From Clostridiales bacterium (GTDB taxonomy: Bacteria; Bacillota; Clostridia; Lachnospirales; CAG-274): 64,000 bases of DNA. Under the pieces are notes generated by a model. That model was not told where the DNA came from, did not search any database, and saw only the letters and a list, made by a program, of their open reading frames with translations. A program made the translations under genes and the position numbers. The stretch spans positions 148,303 to 212,302 of the forward strand of contig JAHALF010000002.1 of NCBI GenBank assembly GCA_018371275.1. The letters run 5' to 3'. Shown in pieces: positions 35,653 to 44,466 of the stretch; the stretch's first letter is position 1; every line of letters begins with the position of its first letter.

Positions 35653-35660
35653 AATTTATA

Positions 35661-35697
35661 AAAATAAAGGGTATATAGATATATACCCTTTATTTTT
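35661..35697. terminator. Bidirectional terminator between the DtxR gene and the GNAT gene
   Basis: A 14-bp stem (AATAAAGGGTATAT and complement, 4-nt loop) with T-runs on both strands lies between two convergent genes. Confidence 0.85.
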
Positions 35698-35704
35698 ATA
35701 AATT

Positions 35705-36154
35705 TTAATTTAATCTCATATATAAAAGTGGATAAGGTTGACCTTGTTCATCATATTCTGTTCTTTTATAAACTTTAAATCCCATATATTCATAAAAGCC
35801 TTTTGCAAGTGGATTTTGCTCATTAACTGTTAATTCTTTTATTGAATAATTTTCAATCCCATATTGAAGCAACTTTTTACCAAGTCCTTTTCCTCTTTCT
35901 TTAGGTAATATAAACAACATTTCAAGTTTTTCGTCTTGTACTCCCATAAAAGCAATAGGACAATTAATTTCATTTTCTATAATAACCAAGGTATTAATAT
36001 CCTTTAAAGCTTGTGGTACATACATTTTTATACTTTCTATTTCATCTTCTGATAAAAACAAATGCGTTTCCTTTACAGACTTTTCCCATAATTCAACTAA
36101 TTTCTCTATCAATATTAATGTTCTATCTTTTACTTCAATAATATTCATATTCAT
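35705..36154 (-). CDS. GNAT family N-acetyltransferase
   Basis: The 149-residue protein has the acetyl-CoA binding motif with LFILPKERGKGLGKKLLQYG at about residues 84-103 and a C-terminal NPLAKGFYEYMGFKVYKRTE pattern. It likely acetylates a small amine or protein N-terminus; the substrate is not predictable. GAGGT precedes the ATG. It is a single-gene unit, sharing the terminator with the convergent regulator. Confidence 0.88.
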   Translation of the reverse strand: MNMNIIEVKDRTLILIEKLVELWEKSVKETHLFLSEDEIESIKMYVPQALKDINTLVIIENEINCPIAFMGVQDEKLEMLFILPKERGKGLGKKLLQYGIENYSIKELTVNEQNPLAKGFYEYMGFKVYKRTEYDEQGQPYPLLYMRLN

Positions 36155-36317
36155 TTTACCTCAATTTTATCATATTTAAAATAAAAATACTTTATTTAAA
36201 TTCTATTTTATAGTTTAATATTCTTAAGACCACTAAAATTATAAACAATATATTTTTAATAATTTTATTCAAAATACTAATCTTTTATTTTATAAAACTA
36301 AAATATAATATTAAATT

Positions 36318-36347
36318 AAAAATAAAAAACCACCTTAAAGGTGGTTT
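36318..36347 (-). terminator. Terminator of the tRNA cluster
   Basis: AAACCACC and GGTGGTTT stem with a short loop, followed by a T-rich run on the minus strand, 9 nt beyond the tRNA-Leu 3' end. Confidence 0.85.
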
Positions 36348-36355
36348 ATAAATAC

Positions 36356-36441
36356 TGCCCGAGACCGGAATCGAACCGGTACGGGATTTAACTCCCGCAG
36401 GATTTTAAGTCCTGTGCGTCTGCCAGTTCCGCCACTCGGGC
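36356..36441 (-). tRNA. tRNA-Leu (UAA)
   Basis: An 86-nt cloverleaf with acceptor stem GCCCGAG/CTCGGGC, a long variable arm, T-arm GGTTCGATTCC and anticodon loop CTTAAAA (anticodon UAA). No CCA is encoded. Last of three tRNAs read from one promoter. Confidence 0.97.
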
Positions 36442-36447
36442 AAAGTA

Positions 36448-36520
36448 TGGGAACAACAGGGCTCGAACCTGTGACCCCTTGCTTGTAAGGCAAGTGCTCT
36501 CCCAGCTGAGCTATGCTCCC
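36448..36520 (-). tRNA. tRNA-Val (UAC)
   Basis: A 73-nt cloverleaf with acceptor GGGAGCA/TGTTCCC, D-arm GCTCAGCTGGGAGAGC, T-arm GGTTCGAGCC and anticodon loop CTTACAA (anticodon UAC). No encoded CCA. Confidence 0.97.
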
Positions 36521-36527
36521 ATATAAG

Positions 36528-36601
36528 CGACCCAAAAGGGGCTCGAACCCTCGACCTCTGGCGTGACAGGCCAGCGCTCTAACCAACTGAGCTATTGGGC
36601 C
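36528..36601 (-). tRNA. tRNA-Asp (GUC)
   Basis: A 74-nt cloverleaf with acceptor GGCCCAA/TTGGGTC, D-arm GCTCAGTTGGTTAGAGC, T-arm GGTTCGAGCC and anticodon loop CTGTCAC (anticodon GUC), discriminator G as usual for tRNA-Asp. First gene of the cluster; no encoded CCA. Confidence 0.97.
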
Positions 36602-36629
36602 TTAGCGTTTACTGCTAATGACAAAATAA

Positions 36630-36658
36630 ATTATAATATATAAATTAATAAATGTCAA
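36630..36658 (-). promoter_or_regulatory. Consensus promoter of the tRNA cluster
   Basis: TTGACA, exactly 17 nt, TATAAT on the minus strand, about 25-30 nt before tRNA-Asp. Confidence 0.88.
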
Positions 36659-36753
36659 CACTTTTTTTAAAAATTTTTTATTTTTTTTAATTTAATTTTT
36701 TTAACCAAAATTTCAATAATTTTTAATATAATATTTTAAACCTATTTTTTAAT

Positions 36754-36782
36754 TTGACAAATATTCCTAAATTAGATACTAT
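36754..36782 (+). promoter_or_regulatory. Sigma-A promoter of the membrane protein-murG unit
   Basis: TTGACA, exactly 17 nt, TACTAT, about 33 nt upstream of the TTG start. Confidence 0.8.
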
Positions 36783-36814
36783 TATCATATATATATGCAA
36801 AGGAAGTGTTTAAA

Positions 36815-38395
36815 TTGAAAAAAAGATTTTTTAAAGTTTATATTATTTTAATTTTTGCTTTTTTACTGTTTTTATTTTATTATATTTATTTACCGGTCAT
36901 AAACATACATTCATCAGATTTATGGATTTTTATTATAAGTCTGTTATTTTTAAGTGCTGGTGCATATAAAATTATAAAATTTAAAACTGCTAATCATAAT
37001 ATTATTAAGGCTATCCTATTTTTTGCTATAACCCTTTTAATTATTTATTTAATAGGTTACATACTTTCTTCTCCTATTGTAAATGCCAAAAAATATCAAT
37101 CATTAATAAACATACAAAATAGCGATTTTAAAAAAGATATAAAACAAATATCCTATGATGAAATACCCATTTTAGATAAAGAAACAGCAATAAACTTAGG
37201 TTCTAGAAAAATGGGTAGTATGGTAGATATGGTATCTCAGTTTGAAGTTAATAACCTATATACACAAATAAATTATAATGCAAAACCTACAAGAGTTACA
37301 CCTCTTGATTATGGCAATATTTTTAAATGGGTTACAAATAGAAAAAATGGCATACCAGCTTATATGACAATAGATATGGCTACACAAGAAACGGAACTAA
37401 TAAAGCTTGATAATGGAATAAAATATTCTTTTTCTGAACCATTAAATAGAAATGTAAATCGTTATCTTAGATTTAATTATCCAACTTATATGTTTGACAA
37501 AATAAGCTTTGAAATTGATGACAATGGCACTCCTTATTGGATATGTCCTGTTAAAACATATTCTATTGGTTTATTTGGAGGACCGGTTATAAAAAAAGTT
37601 ATCCTATTAAATTCTATAACAGGCGAACTTACAGAATATAATATAGAAGATGTCCCTATGTGGGTAGACTCTGTTTATTCTGCAGACCTTTTAATATCTT
37701 ATTATAACTATTATGGAATGTTAAAAAATGGATATTTTAATAGTATATTAGGTCAAAAAGGCTGTCTTAAAACAACTGAAGGATACAACTATATAGCCTT
37801 AAATGACGATGTTTATGTATATACAGGTGTAACATCTGTTGGTGGAGACAGATCTAATGTTGGCTTTGTACTTATGAATCAACGTACTGGTGAATCTAAA
37901 TATTATACAATATCTGGTGCTCAAGAAACATCTGCTATGGCATCTGCAGAAGGTCAAGTTCAACATTTAGGCTATAAAGCAACTTTTCCTTTGCTCCTTA
38001 ATATATCAAATCAACCAACCTATTTTATAGCCCTAAAAGATGAAGCTGGACTTGTTAAAAAATATGCTATGGTTAATATAGAAAAATACCAAATTGTAGC
38101 TATTGGAGATACTATATCCGAATGTGAAAATAATTATATAGATTTACTTTCTAAAAGTAATATAGAAATAAACAAAAATAAAACCAAGCAAAACATTAAA
38201 GGTAAAATAACATATATAAAAGAGCTTGTTATAGATGGAAATAGTCATATATTTATAAAAATTGATAATAATAAAAAATATTTTGGTATACCTGTTAAAA
38301 ACAACTTAAACATATTAAATTACCAATTAAATGATAATATTTATTTAGAATATGAAGAGCAAGAAAACTATAATATAATTACAAAAATAAATTAG
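36815..38395 (+). CDS. Conserved multi-pass membrane protein of unknown function
   Basis: Not assigned to a named family. The 526-residue product has about three N-terminal membrane helices (residues 5-27, 34-54, 64-86) and a large soluble part, presumably extracellular. This part has repeating blocks of about 90-120 residues rich in Tyr, Asp and Gly (DKETAINLGSRKMGSMVDMV, FEIDDNGTPYWICPV, GDRSNVGFVLMNQRTGESKY) and a C-terminal SH3/OB-like beta region (about 435-525). The TTG at 36815 has AAGGAAG with 8-nt spacing; a GTG three codons earlier overlaps that site. It lies 14 nt before murG. Confidence 0.7.
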   Translation: MKKRFFKVYIILIFAFLLFLFYYIYLPVINIHSSDLWIFIISLLFLSAGAYKIIKFKTANHNIIKAILFFAITLLIIYLIGYILSSPIVNAKKYQSLINIQNSDFKKDIKQISYDEIPILDKETAINLGSRKMGSMVDMVSQFEVNNLYTQINYNAKPTRVTPLDYGNIFKWVTNRKNGIPAYMTIDMATQETELIKLDNGIKYSFSEPLNRNVNRYLRFNYPTYMFDKISFEIDDNGTPYWICPVKTYSIGLFGGPVIKKVILLNSITGELTEYNIEDVPMWVDSVYSADLLISYYNYYGMLKNGYFNSILGQKGCLKTTEGYNYIALNDDVYVYTGVTSVGGDRSNVGFVLMNQRTGESKYYTISGAQETSAMASAEGQVQHLGYKATFPLLLNISNQPTYFIALKDEAGLVKKYAMVNIEKYQIVAIGDTISECENNYIDLLSKSNIEINKNKTKQNIKGKITYIKELVIDGNSHIFIKIDNNKKYFGIPVKNNLNILNYQLNDNIYLEYEEQENYNIITKIN

Positions 38396-38409
38396 TATGA
38401 GGTGATTTT

Positions 38410-39474
38410 TTGAAAAAAATAGTTTTAACTGGTGGTGGAACTGCTGGTCACGTTAATCCTAATATTGCACTTATTCCATTTTTAAAAGAAAAAGGATATC
38501 ATATAAGCTATATAGGAAGTAAGGACGGTATAGAAAAAAGCTTAATAACTCCTTTAGATATAGACTATTATGAAATATCTACTGGTAAGCTTAGAAGATA
38601 TTTAGATTTTAAAAATTTAACAGATAGTTTTCGCGTTATAAAAGGTATATCTGATGCAACATCTATAATAAGAAAAATTAAACCAAATATTATATTTTCT
38701 AAAGGTGGGTTTGTTAGTGTACCTGTTGTTATTGGGGGATATTTTAATAAAGTACCTGTTATAATACACGAATCTGATATATCTCCAGGTCTAGCCAATA
38801 GAATATCAATACCTTTTGCAAAAAAAGTTTGTGCAACATTTCCTGAAGCCTTGCAAAATATACCAAAAGATAAAGCTATACTAACAGGTACACCTATAAG
38901 AGAAGAACTTTTTAAAGGTTCTAAAGAAAAAGGTCTTAAATTATGCAACTTTAAAAATAATAAGCCTATTATTTTAATTATGGGAGGCTCTTTAGGTTCT
39001 GTAAAAATAAATACAGTATTAAGAGAATGTTTAGATAACCTTTTATTAGATTTTAATATAATACATTTATGTGGTAAAAATAATCTAGATAATAAAATTA
39101 ATAAAGAAGGATATTACCAATTAGAATATGCAACAAATGAATTAAAACACCTATTAGCTATTAGTGATTTAATAGTATCTAGAGCAGGCTCTAATGCTAT
39201 ATGTGAGCTTTTAGCTTTAAAAAAACCTAATCTTTTAATACCTCTTTCTAAAAATGCAAGTAGAGGAGATCAAATATTAAATGCTAATTCTTTTAAAAAA
39301 CAAGGCTTTAGTGTTGTATTATATGAAGAAGAATTGTCTAAAAATAATTTAATAGAAAATATTCATAATCTATATAATCAAAAAAGAAACTATGTTAATA
39401 CTATGAATTCATCTTCATTAAATAATGCTATTGATAAAATTTTAGATCAAATAGATAACATATGTAAATATTGA
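38410..39474 (+). CDS. murG: UDP-N-acetylglucosamine:lipid I glycosyltransferase MurG
   Basis: MurG adds GlcNAc to lipid I to make lipid II at the cytoplasmic membrane face. The 354-residue protein has the N-terminal GGGTAGHVNPN at about residues 8-18, HESDISPGLANRI, and the C-terminal donor-binding pattern RAGSNAICELLALKKPNLLI. Start is TTG after GAGGTGA. It lies outside the dcw division cluster; whether another murG exists cannot be seen. It follows the unknown membrane protein and precedes a DUF368 gene. Confidence 0.93.
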   Translation: MKKIVLTGGGTAGHVNPNIALIPFLKEKGYHISYIGSKDGIEKSLITPLDIDYYEISTGKLRRYLDFKNLTDSFRVIKGISDATSIIRKIKPNIIFSKGGFVSVPVVIGGYFNKVPVIIHESDISPGLANRISIPFAKKVCATFPEALQNIPKDKAILTGTPIREELFKGSKEKGLKLCNFKNNKPIILIMGGSLGSVKINTVLRECLDNLLLDFNIIHLCGKNNLDNKINKEGYYQLEYATNELKHLLAISDLIVSRAGSNAICELLALKKPNLLIPLSKNASRGDQILNANSFKKQGFSVVLYEEELSKNNLIENIHNLYNQKRNYVNTMNSSSLNNAIDKILDQIDNICKY

Positions 39475-39498
39475 TTTTTTTTATAAAACATATATAAT
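39471..39498 (+). promoter_or_regulatory. Candidate promoter of the DUF368 gene
   Basis: TTGATT, 16 nt, TATAAT, overlapping the end of murG and about 50 nt ahead of the DUF368 ATG. Confidence 0.5.
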
Positions 39499-39548
39499 AT
39501 AAATAACGTATAATATTTAAACAAAATTATTTTTTAAGGAGATAAGTA

Positions 39549-40493
39549 ATGAATAAATCTTTAAACTTATTTTTAAAAGGTATATTTGTTGGTATAGCAA
39601 ACATTATACCTGGTGTTAGTGGTGGTACAATAGCAGTTGTGCTTAGAATTTTTGACCAAATGATAGATGCTATAAACAACTTCTTTAAAAACCCTAAAAA
39701 ACATATTAAATTTTTAGTTCCATTATTTTTAGGCGCTGGTGTTGGTATATTAATTTTTAGTAAGATAATAGAAGTTTGTTTATCTAAGGAATCTTTACCT
39801 ACTAGTATGTTTTTTGTAGGATTAGTTATTGGTAGCATACCCCTTATTATAAGACACGCAAAAACAAAGCCAGTCAAATCTATTTATTATTTAGCCAGTT
39901 TTATAAGTTTTAGTATAGTTGTTGTTATGTCCTTTATGAAAGAGCCTACATCAGCTTCCACAGATATTATTATAACTATTCCTTGGCTTATAAAAATATT
40001 TGTGTACTGTATGATAGCTAGTGCTGCTATGGTTGTTCCTGGTATAAGTGGCTCTTTTGTTATGGTGCTTCTTGGTATTTATAACATCATTTTAACGTCT
40101 ATTAGCAAGCTTGTTCCCACTGTTATAGATGGTATTAGTCTTATGTCTAAAAGCGGATTTTTCGAAGGTGTAAAATATATAGTATCTTCTAATGTATTTA
40201 TTACTCTTTTAGTTGGTGGTATAGGCATAGTTTTAGGTGTTATCCTTATATCAAAACTTATAGCATTTTTACTAGAAAAATTCTTTTCTGTAACATATTT
40301 TTCTATTTTAGGTCTTATATTTGGCTCTATATTTTCCATTTTTAAAGACCCTATGACATATAGTAGTTATATTATTAATGTACCTGAATATAGTATGAAT
40401 ACTCTTGATATACCTATTTTAAGTATTATATTAGCTGTTATAATGGCTATTATAGGATTTATTATTGCCTTTAAACTAGGTGGAGAAGAATAA
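39549..40493 (+). CDS. DUF368 membrane protein (PopT-type undecaprenyl-phosphate translocase)
   Basis: The 314-residue protein has about eight membrane helices and the paired DUF368 motifs FVGIANIIPGVSGGTIAVVL (residues 11-30) and ASAAMVVPGISGSFVMVLLG in the second half, an inverted-repeat design. DUF368 proteins (PopT) have been reported as undecaprenyl phosphate flippases that recycle the lipid carrier. Proximity to murG, whose product uses the same carrier, supports this. AAGGAGAT precedes the ATG. Activity here is inferred from family. Confidence 0.88.
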   Translation: MNKSLNLFLKGIFVGIANIIPGVSGGTIAVVLRIFDQMIDAINNFFKNPKKHIKFLVPLFLGAGVGILIFSKIIEVCLSKESLPTSMFFVGLVIGSIPLIIRHAKTKPVKSIYYLASFISFSIVVVMSFMKEPTSASTDIIITIPWLIKIFVYCMIASAAMVVPGISGSFVMVLLGIYNIILTSISKLVPTVIDGISLMSKSGFFEGVKYIVSSNVFITLLVGGIGIVLGVILISKLIAFLLEKFFSVTYFSILGLIFGSIFSIFKDPMTYSSYIINVPEYSMNTLDIPILSIILAVIMAIIGFIIAFKLGGEE

Positions 40494-40503
40494 TTTATAA
40501 ACT

Positions 40504-40538
40504 AAAAAAGATAGGATATAAAATCTCCTATCTTTTTA
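40504..40538. terminator. Terminator after the DUF368 gene
   Basis: AAAAAGATAGGA and TCCTATCTTTTT stem with a 9-nt loop and T-run on the plus strand, 11 nt past the stop. The A-rich left arm means it may also terminate the small gene on the opposite strand. Confidence 0.85.
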
Positions 40539-40542
40539 TATA

Positions 40543-40623
40543 TTAAAATATAATTTTACCAATAAGATAACCTAATTGATAACACCCTATAACAGATAAA
40601 GTTAAATAAAAAAAGTTTTTCAT
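40543..40623 (-). CDS. Possible 26-residue membrane peptide
   Basis: MKNFFYLTLSVIGCYQLGYL followed by IGKIIF: one hydrophobic helix with Cys and Gly. An AGGAG site 7-8 nt before the ATG, a stop right before the bidirectional terminator and a clean intergenic location favour a real gene. It could be a small membrane protein or toxin-like peptide. No family was recognised, and chance cannot be excluded for so short a frame. Confidence 0.4.
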   Translation of the reverse strand: MKNFFYLTLSVIGCYQLGYLIGKIIF

Positions 40624-40732
40624 AAATATTCTCCTCTCATATATTTAATCTTTGGCATATTAATATTATATGAAAGAAAAATTTAATTAATGCTAATTTT
40701 TTGTATAAAAATAATTACATTTATTTACAGTA

Positions 40733-41608
40733 TTATAAGTGTTTTTCTATTACTTTAGTAAGATTGGCAAAATCTTCTATTGTAAGACGTTCTCCTCTAA
40801 TATTTACATCAAAGCCTGCCTCTTCCAATATTTTTGATATTTGTTCTTTATCAAATTTAAAATTTTCTGCATTAAATATACAGTTTAAAAGGGTTTTTCT
40901 TCTTTGAGAAAAAGCAATTTTTACAACATAGTAAAATAATTCTAAATTGCTTACATTTATAGGCGGTTTATCTAATGTAGTAAGCCTTATAACAGCAGAA
41001 TCTACATTAGGTCTTGGCATAAAACAATTCCTAGGCACATTAGCTACAAGATAAGGTTCACAAAAATATTGTGCAATAATAGATAAAGCTCCATAATCTT
41101 TAGTCCCAGGTTTCGCCTCCATTCTATAAGCAACCTCTTTTTGTATCATAACAGTTATACTATCTATAGGCAATCTATTTTCCAATATATTCATTATAAT
41201 AGGTGTTGTTATATAATACGGTAAATTAGCTACTACCTTTATATTAGCCTCTTTATTTTCTTCTGCTATTTTCTTTATATCAACTTTTAAAATATCTTCA
41301 TTTATAATTTCAATATTATTAAAATTTGATAATGTATCTTGTAAAATAGGTATAAGTGTTTTATCTATTTCTACAGCTATAACCTTTTTTGCACTTTTAG
41401 CAAGACAAGCTGTAAGTGTACCTATACCAGGTCCTACTTCTATGACTATATCATTTTCACATACATTAGCAGATGATACTATTTTATCTAAAACAAGCTG
41501 GTCTATTAAGAAATTTTGTCCAAAATTCTTTTTAAATGCAAAATCATATTTATTTATAATCTCTTTTGTTTTAAATGCTAATGTTTTATTACTTTCTATA
41601 TTACTAAT
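40733..41608 (-). CDS. rsmA: 16S rRNA dimethyladenosine transferase RsmA (KsgA), apparent ATT start
   Basis: RsmA dimethylates two adjacent adenines near the 3' end of 16S rRNA during 30S maturation. The frame encodes 291 residues from ATT at 41608: SAM-binding EVGPGIGTLTACLAKSA at about 57-73, the KNFGQNFLID signature at 27-36, and catalytic NLPYY at 128-132. No ATG, GTG or TTG occurs in frame before codon 139, which would delete the SAM site. GGAG lies 8 nt upstream of the ATT. Either ATT is used (as in infC) or there is a sequence error. It follows alaS by 62 nt. Confidence 0.85.
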   Translation of the reverse strand: MSNIESNKTLAFKTKEIINKYDFAFKKNFGQNFLIDQLVLDKIVSSANVCENDIVIEVGPGIGTLTACLAKSAKKVIAVEIDKTLIPILQDTLSNFNNIEIINEDILKVDIKKIAEENKEANIKVVANLPYYITTPIIMNILENRLPIDSITVMIQKEVAYRMEAKPGTKDYGALSIIAQYFCEPYLVANVPRNCFMPRPNVDSAVIRLTTLDKPPINVSNLELFYYVVKIAFSQRRKTLLNCIFNAENFKFDKEQISKILEEAGFDVNIRGERLTIEDFANLTKVIEKHL

Positions 41609-41625
41609 ATTAATCTCTCCAAACT

Positions 41626-41653
41626 TTAGCCACCTCTAATAAGAAGTGGCTAA
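41626..41653 (-). promoter_or_regulatory. Hairpin just upstream of the rsmA ribosome-binding site
   Basis: TTAGCCAC, a 12-nt loop and GTGGCTAA form a stem that ends 5 nt before the rsmA GGAG, between the alaS stop and rsmA. No T-run follows, so a role in rsmA translation is more likely than termination. Confidence 0.5.
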
Positions 41654-41670
41654 TACATATTTTTATCATC

Positions 41671-44310
41671 CTACAATTTTTCTTTTATAAAATCTAAAGC
41701 ACATTTTATAGCTTCATCTATTTTAGATGGGTCTTTACCACCTGCTTGAGCCATATTAGGGCGACCACCACCGCCGCCGCCACAAATAGTAGCAGCTGTT
41801 TTAACTATATCTCCAGCTTTAATATTAGCTTTAATAACACTATCACTACACATAGCTATAAAATTAACTTTTCCATCATTATCACTAGCTAAAAGTATTG
41901 CATAGTCTGATAATTTTTCTTTTATTTTATCACCCATATTTCTAAGAGTATCCATATCCATATTAGAAACTTTAGTAAGTAAAACATCTACACCATTTAT
42001 AGTTTCTTTTTGATTTAAAATTTCATCTAAAAGTCCAGATGATAATTTAGATTTTAAGCTTTCTATTTCTTTTAAAAGTTTTCTATTTTCTTCTGTTATA
42101 GATAAAGATTTAGCAACAACATTTTTAGGATTAGCTTTTAAATTTTCACAAATATTAAGTATTATATTTTCCCTTTCATCATAAAAATCTAAAGCTCCAA
42201 ATCCTGTTACTGCCTCTATACGTCTAACACCAGCAGCAACACCACTTTCAGATACTATCTTAAAGCTACCTATTTGTGCAGAGTTTTTAAGATGTGTACC
42301 ACCACAAAGTTCAATAGAATATCCTCCAATATTTATAACTCTAACAATGTCGCCATACTTCTCACCAAATAAAGCTGTTGCCCCTTCTCTTTTTGCAGTT
42401 TCTATATCAGTTTCTTTAATACATACATCAAGTCCTTTTAAAATATGGCTATTTACAGCCTTTTCTATTTTAGATAAATCTTCTTTTGTTAATGCTTCAA
42501 AATGAGTAAAGTCAAAGCGTAAACGGTTTTTAGACACTAAAGAACCTGCCTGTTCTATATGATTACCTAAAATTTCTTTTAAAGCTTTGTGTAAAATATG
42601 TGTTGCTGTATGGTTTCTAGCAATAGATAATCTTTCATCTTCATCTATTTTTAAAATAACACTATCATTTACCCTTACTTGTCCTTTTTTTACAATACCG
42701 TGATGTAAAATTTTATTACCACCAAAATTTGTACAATCGCTTATCTCTATTAAAACATTATCATTTTGAATAGTGCCTTTATCTCCAACTTGTCCACCCA
42801 TTTCTGCATAAAAAGGAGTCTTATCAACAACAATTACTATTTTATCTCCTTCTTTAGCAGTATCTACAATATTTTCTTCACATACAATAGCTAAAACCTT
42901 ACTATCTTTAAGATTATTATTGTCATATCCTAAAAATTCACTTTTCATAGCTGGGTCTAATTTATGGAATATTGTTTCTTCTGCACCCATATAAGTATCT
43001 TCTTCTCTAGCAGAACGAGCTTTATTTTTTTGATTTTCCATTTCCTTTAAAAATGATTCTTCATCTATTGTCATATTTTCTTCTTCTAATATTTCTTTCA
43101 TAAGGTCAAAAGGAAAACCATAAGTGTCATAAAGCTTAAAAGCATCTTCTCCTTTTAATTTTTTAGTATTAGAAGATTTTAACTCGCTTATTTTTTGTTT
43201 TAAAAGCTCCATACCAGTATCTATTGTAGCATAAAATCTTTCTTCTTCTACTGTTAAAATTTTATTAATATAGTCTTTCTTTTCCTCTAATTCAGGATAA
43301 GCATCTTTTGATGTTTCTATAACTATTTTACTTAAATCCGTTAAAAATAAATCATTTATACCTAATATTTTACCATGTCTTGCAGCACGTCTTAAAAGAC
43401 GTCTAAGCACATATCCACGACCTTCATTAGAAGGTAATACGCCATCTGCTGTCATAAATGTAACCGACCTAATATGGTCTGTTATAACCCTTATAGATAT
43501 ATCCTTTTTCTTATCTTCACCATATTTAGTATTAGATAATTCACAAACTTTATCTCTAATAGCCTTTATTGTATCTACATCAAAAATAGAATTTACACCT
43601 TGCATAACCGTAGCTATTCTTTCAAGCCCCATACCTGTATCTATATTAGGGTTTGCAAGATTAGAATAAGTTCCATCTTCTTCCCTATTAAACTGTGTGA
43701 AAACTAAATTCCATATTTCCATATATCTATCACAATCGCAACCTACATAACAGTTAGGATTATCACAACCATATTGTTCGCCCTTATCAAAATATATTTC
43801 AGAACAAGGTCCACAAGGCCCTGTACCATGCTCCCAAAAGTTATCTTCTTTACCAAGACGTACTATTTTCTTTTCTGGTATACCAACTTTTTTATTCCAT
43901 ATTTCAAATGCCTCATCATCATCTTGATATACAGATACATAAAGCCTATCTTCTGGTAATTGTAATACCCTTGTAAAAAATTCCCAAGCCCAAGGAATAG
44001 CCTCTTCCTTAAAATAATCTCCAAAAGAAAAATTCCCAAGCATTTCAAAAAATGTACCGTGTCTTGCAGTTTTGCCTACATTTTCTATATCACCTGTTCT
44101 AATACATTTTTGACAAGTTGTAACCCTTTTATTTGGTGGTATTTGTTGCCCTGTAAAAAATGGTTTTAAAGGAGCCATACCAGAATTTATAAGTAATAAA
44201 CTTTTATCATTTTGTGGCACTAAAGAAAAACTATTCATTTTTAAATGGCCTTTTTCTTTAAAAAAGTCTAAATATTTCTTTCTAATTTCATTTACACCTA
44301 AATTTTTCAT
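41671..44310 (-). CDS. alaS: Alanyl-tRNA synthetase
   Basis: AlaRS charges tRNA-Ala and edits mischarged Ser and Gly. The 879-residue protein has the class II catalytic core (MAPLKPFFTGQQIPPNKRV; FGDYFKEEAIPWAWEFF; GTGPCGPCSEIYFD), the tRNA domain, the editing domain (RNHTATHILHKAL; CGGTHLKN) and the C-terminal C-Ala domain (CGGGGGGRPNMAQAGGKD). The ATG at 44310 follows GGAGG; a longer ATG contains that site. It has its own consensus promoter. No T-box leader was seen. Confidence 0.97.
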   Translation of the reverse strand: MKNLGVNEIRKKYLDFFKEKGHLKMNSFSLVPQNDKSLLLINSGMAPLKPFFTGQQIPPNKRVTTCQKCIRTGDIENVGKTARHGTFFEMLGNFSFGDYFKEEAIPWAWEFFTRVLQLPEDRLYVSVYQDDDEAFEIWNKKVGIPEKKIVRLGKEDNFWEHGTGPCGPCSEIYFDKGEQYGCDNPNCYVGCDCDRYMEIWNLVFTQFNREEDGTYSNLANPNIDTGMGLERIATVMQGVNSIFDVDTIKAIRDKVCELSNTKYGEDKKKDISIRVITDHIRSVTFMTADGVLPSNEGRGYVLRRLLRRAARHGKILGINDLFLTDLSKIVIETSKDAYPELEEKKDYINKILTVEEERFYATIDTGMELLKQKISELKSSNTKKLKGEDAFKLYDTYGFPFDLMKEILEEENMTIDEESFLKEMENQKNKARSAREEDTYMGAEETIFHKLDPAMKSEFLGYDNNNLKDSKVLAIVCEENIVDTAKEGDKIVIVVDKTPFYAEMGGQVGDKGTIQNDNVLIEISDCTNFGGNKILHHGIVKKGQVRVNDSVILKIDEDERLSIARNHTATHILHKALKEILGNHIEQAGSLVSKNRLRFDFTHFEALTKEDLSKIEKAVNSHILKGLDVCIKETDIETAKREGATALFGEKYGDIVRVINIGGYSIELCGGTHLKNSAQIGSFKIVSESGVAAGVRRIEAVTGFGALDFYDERENIILNICENLKANPKNVVAKSLSITEENRKLLKEIESLKSKLSSGLLDEILNQKETINGVDVLLTKVSNMDMDTLRNMGDKIKEKLSDYAILLASDNDGKVNFIAMCSDSVIKANIKAGDIVKTAATICGGGGGGRPNMAQAGGKDPSKIDEAIKCALDFIKEKL

Positions 44311-44340
44311 ATTTTCCTCCATAAAGTTTTTATTATATTA

Positions 44341-44369
44341 ATTATATAAAATACCCCTATATATGTCAA
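44341..44369 (-). promoter_or_regulatory. Consensus promoter of alaS
   Basis: TTGACA, exactly 17 nt, TATAAT on the minus strand, ending about 30 nt before the start codon. Confidence 0.88.
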
Positions 44370-44466
44370 CTTATTGTAAGTTGTATTCTATATAAAAATT
44401 TACTTATATTAAATATCAAACAAAATTTTTAGCATAATTTTATTAAACTTATATATAATAAGATAC

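Noticed and set aside
36335..36586. 83-codon open frame on the minus strand
   Set aside because: It runs through the three tRNA genes; the frame is a by-product of tRNA sequence.
38568..38948. 126-codon open frame on the minus strand
   Set aside because: Antisense to murG, which has all family motifs.
40733..41194. rsmA starting at the first ATG (153 codons)
   Set aside because: This would remove the SAM-binding region, whose codons are intact upstream in the same frame; a longer gene with ATT start was annotated.
44323..44466. T-box leader for alaS
   Set aside because: No specifier loop, no conserved T-box sequence and no terminator hairpin found; a plain promoter with short leader is present.
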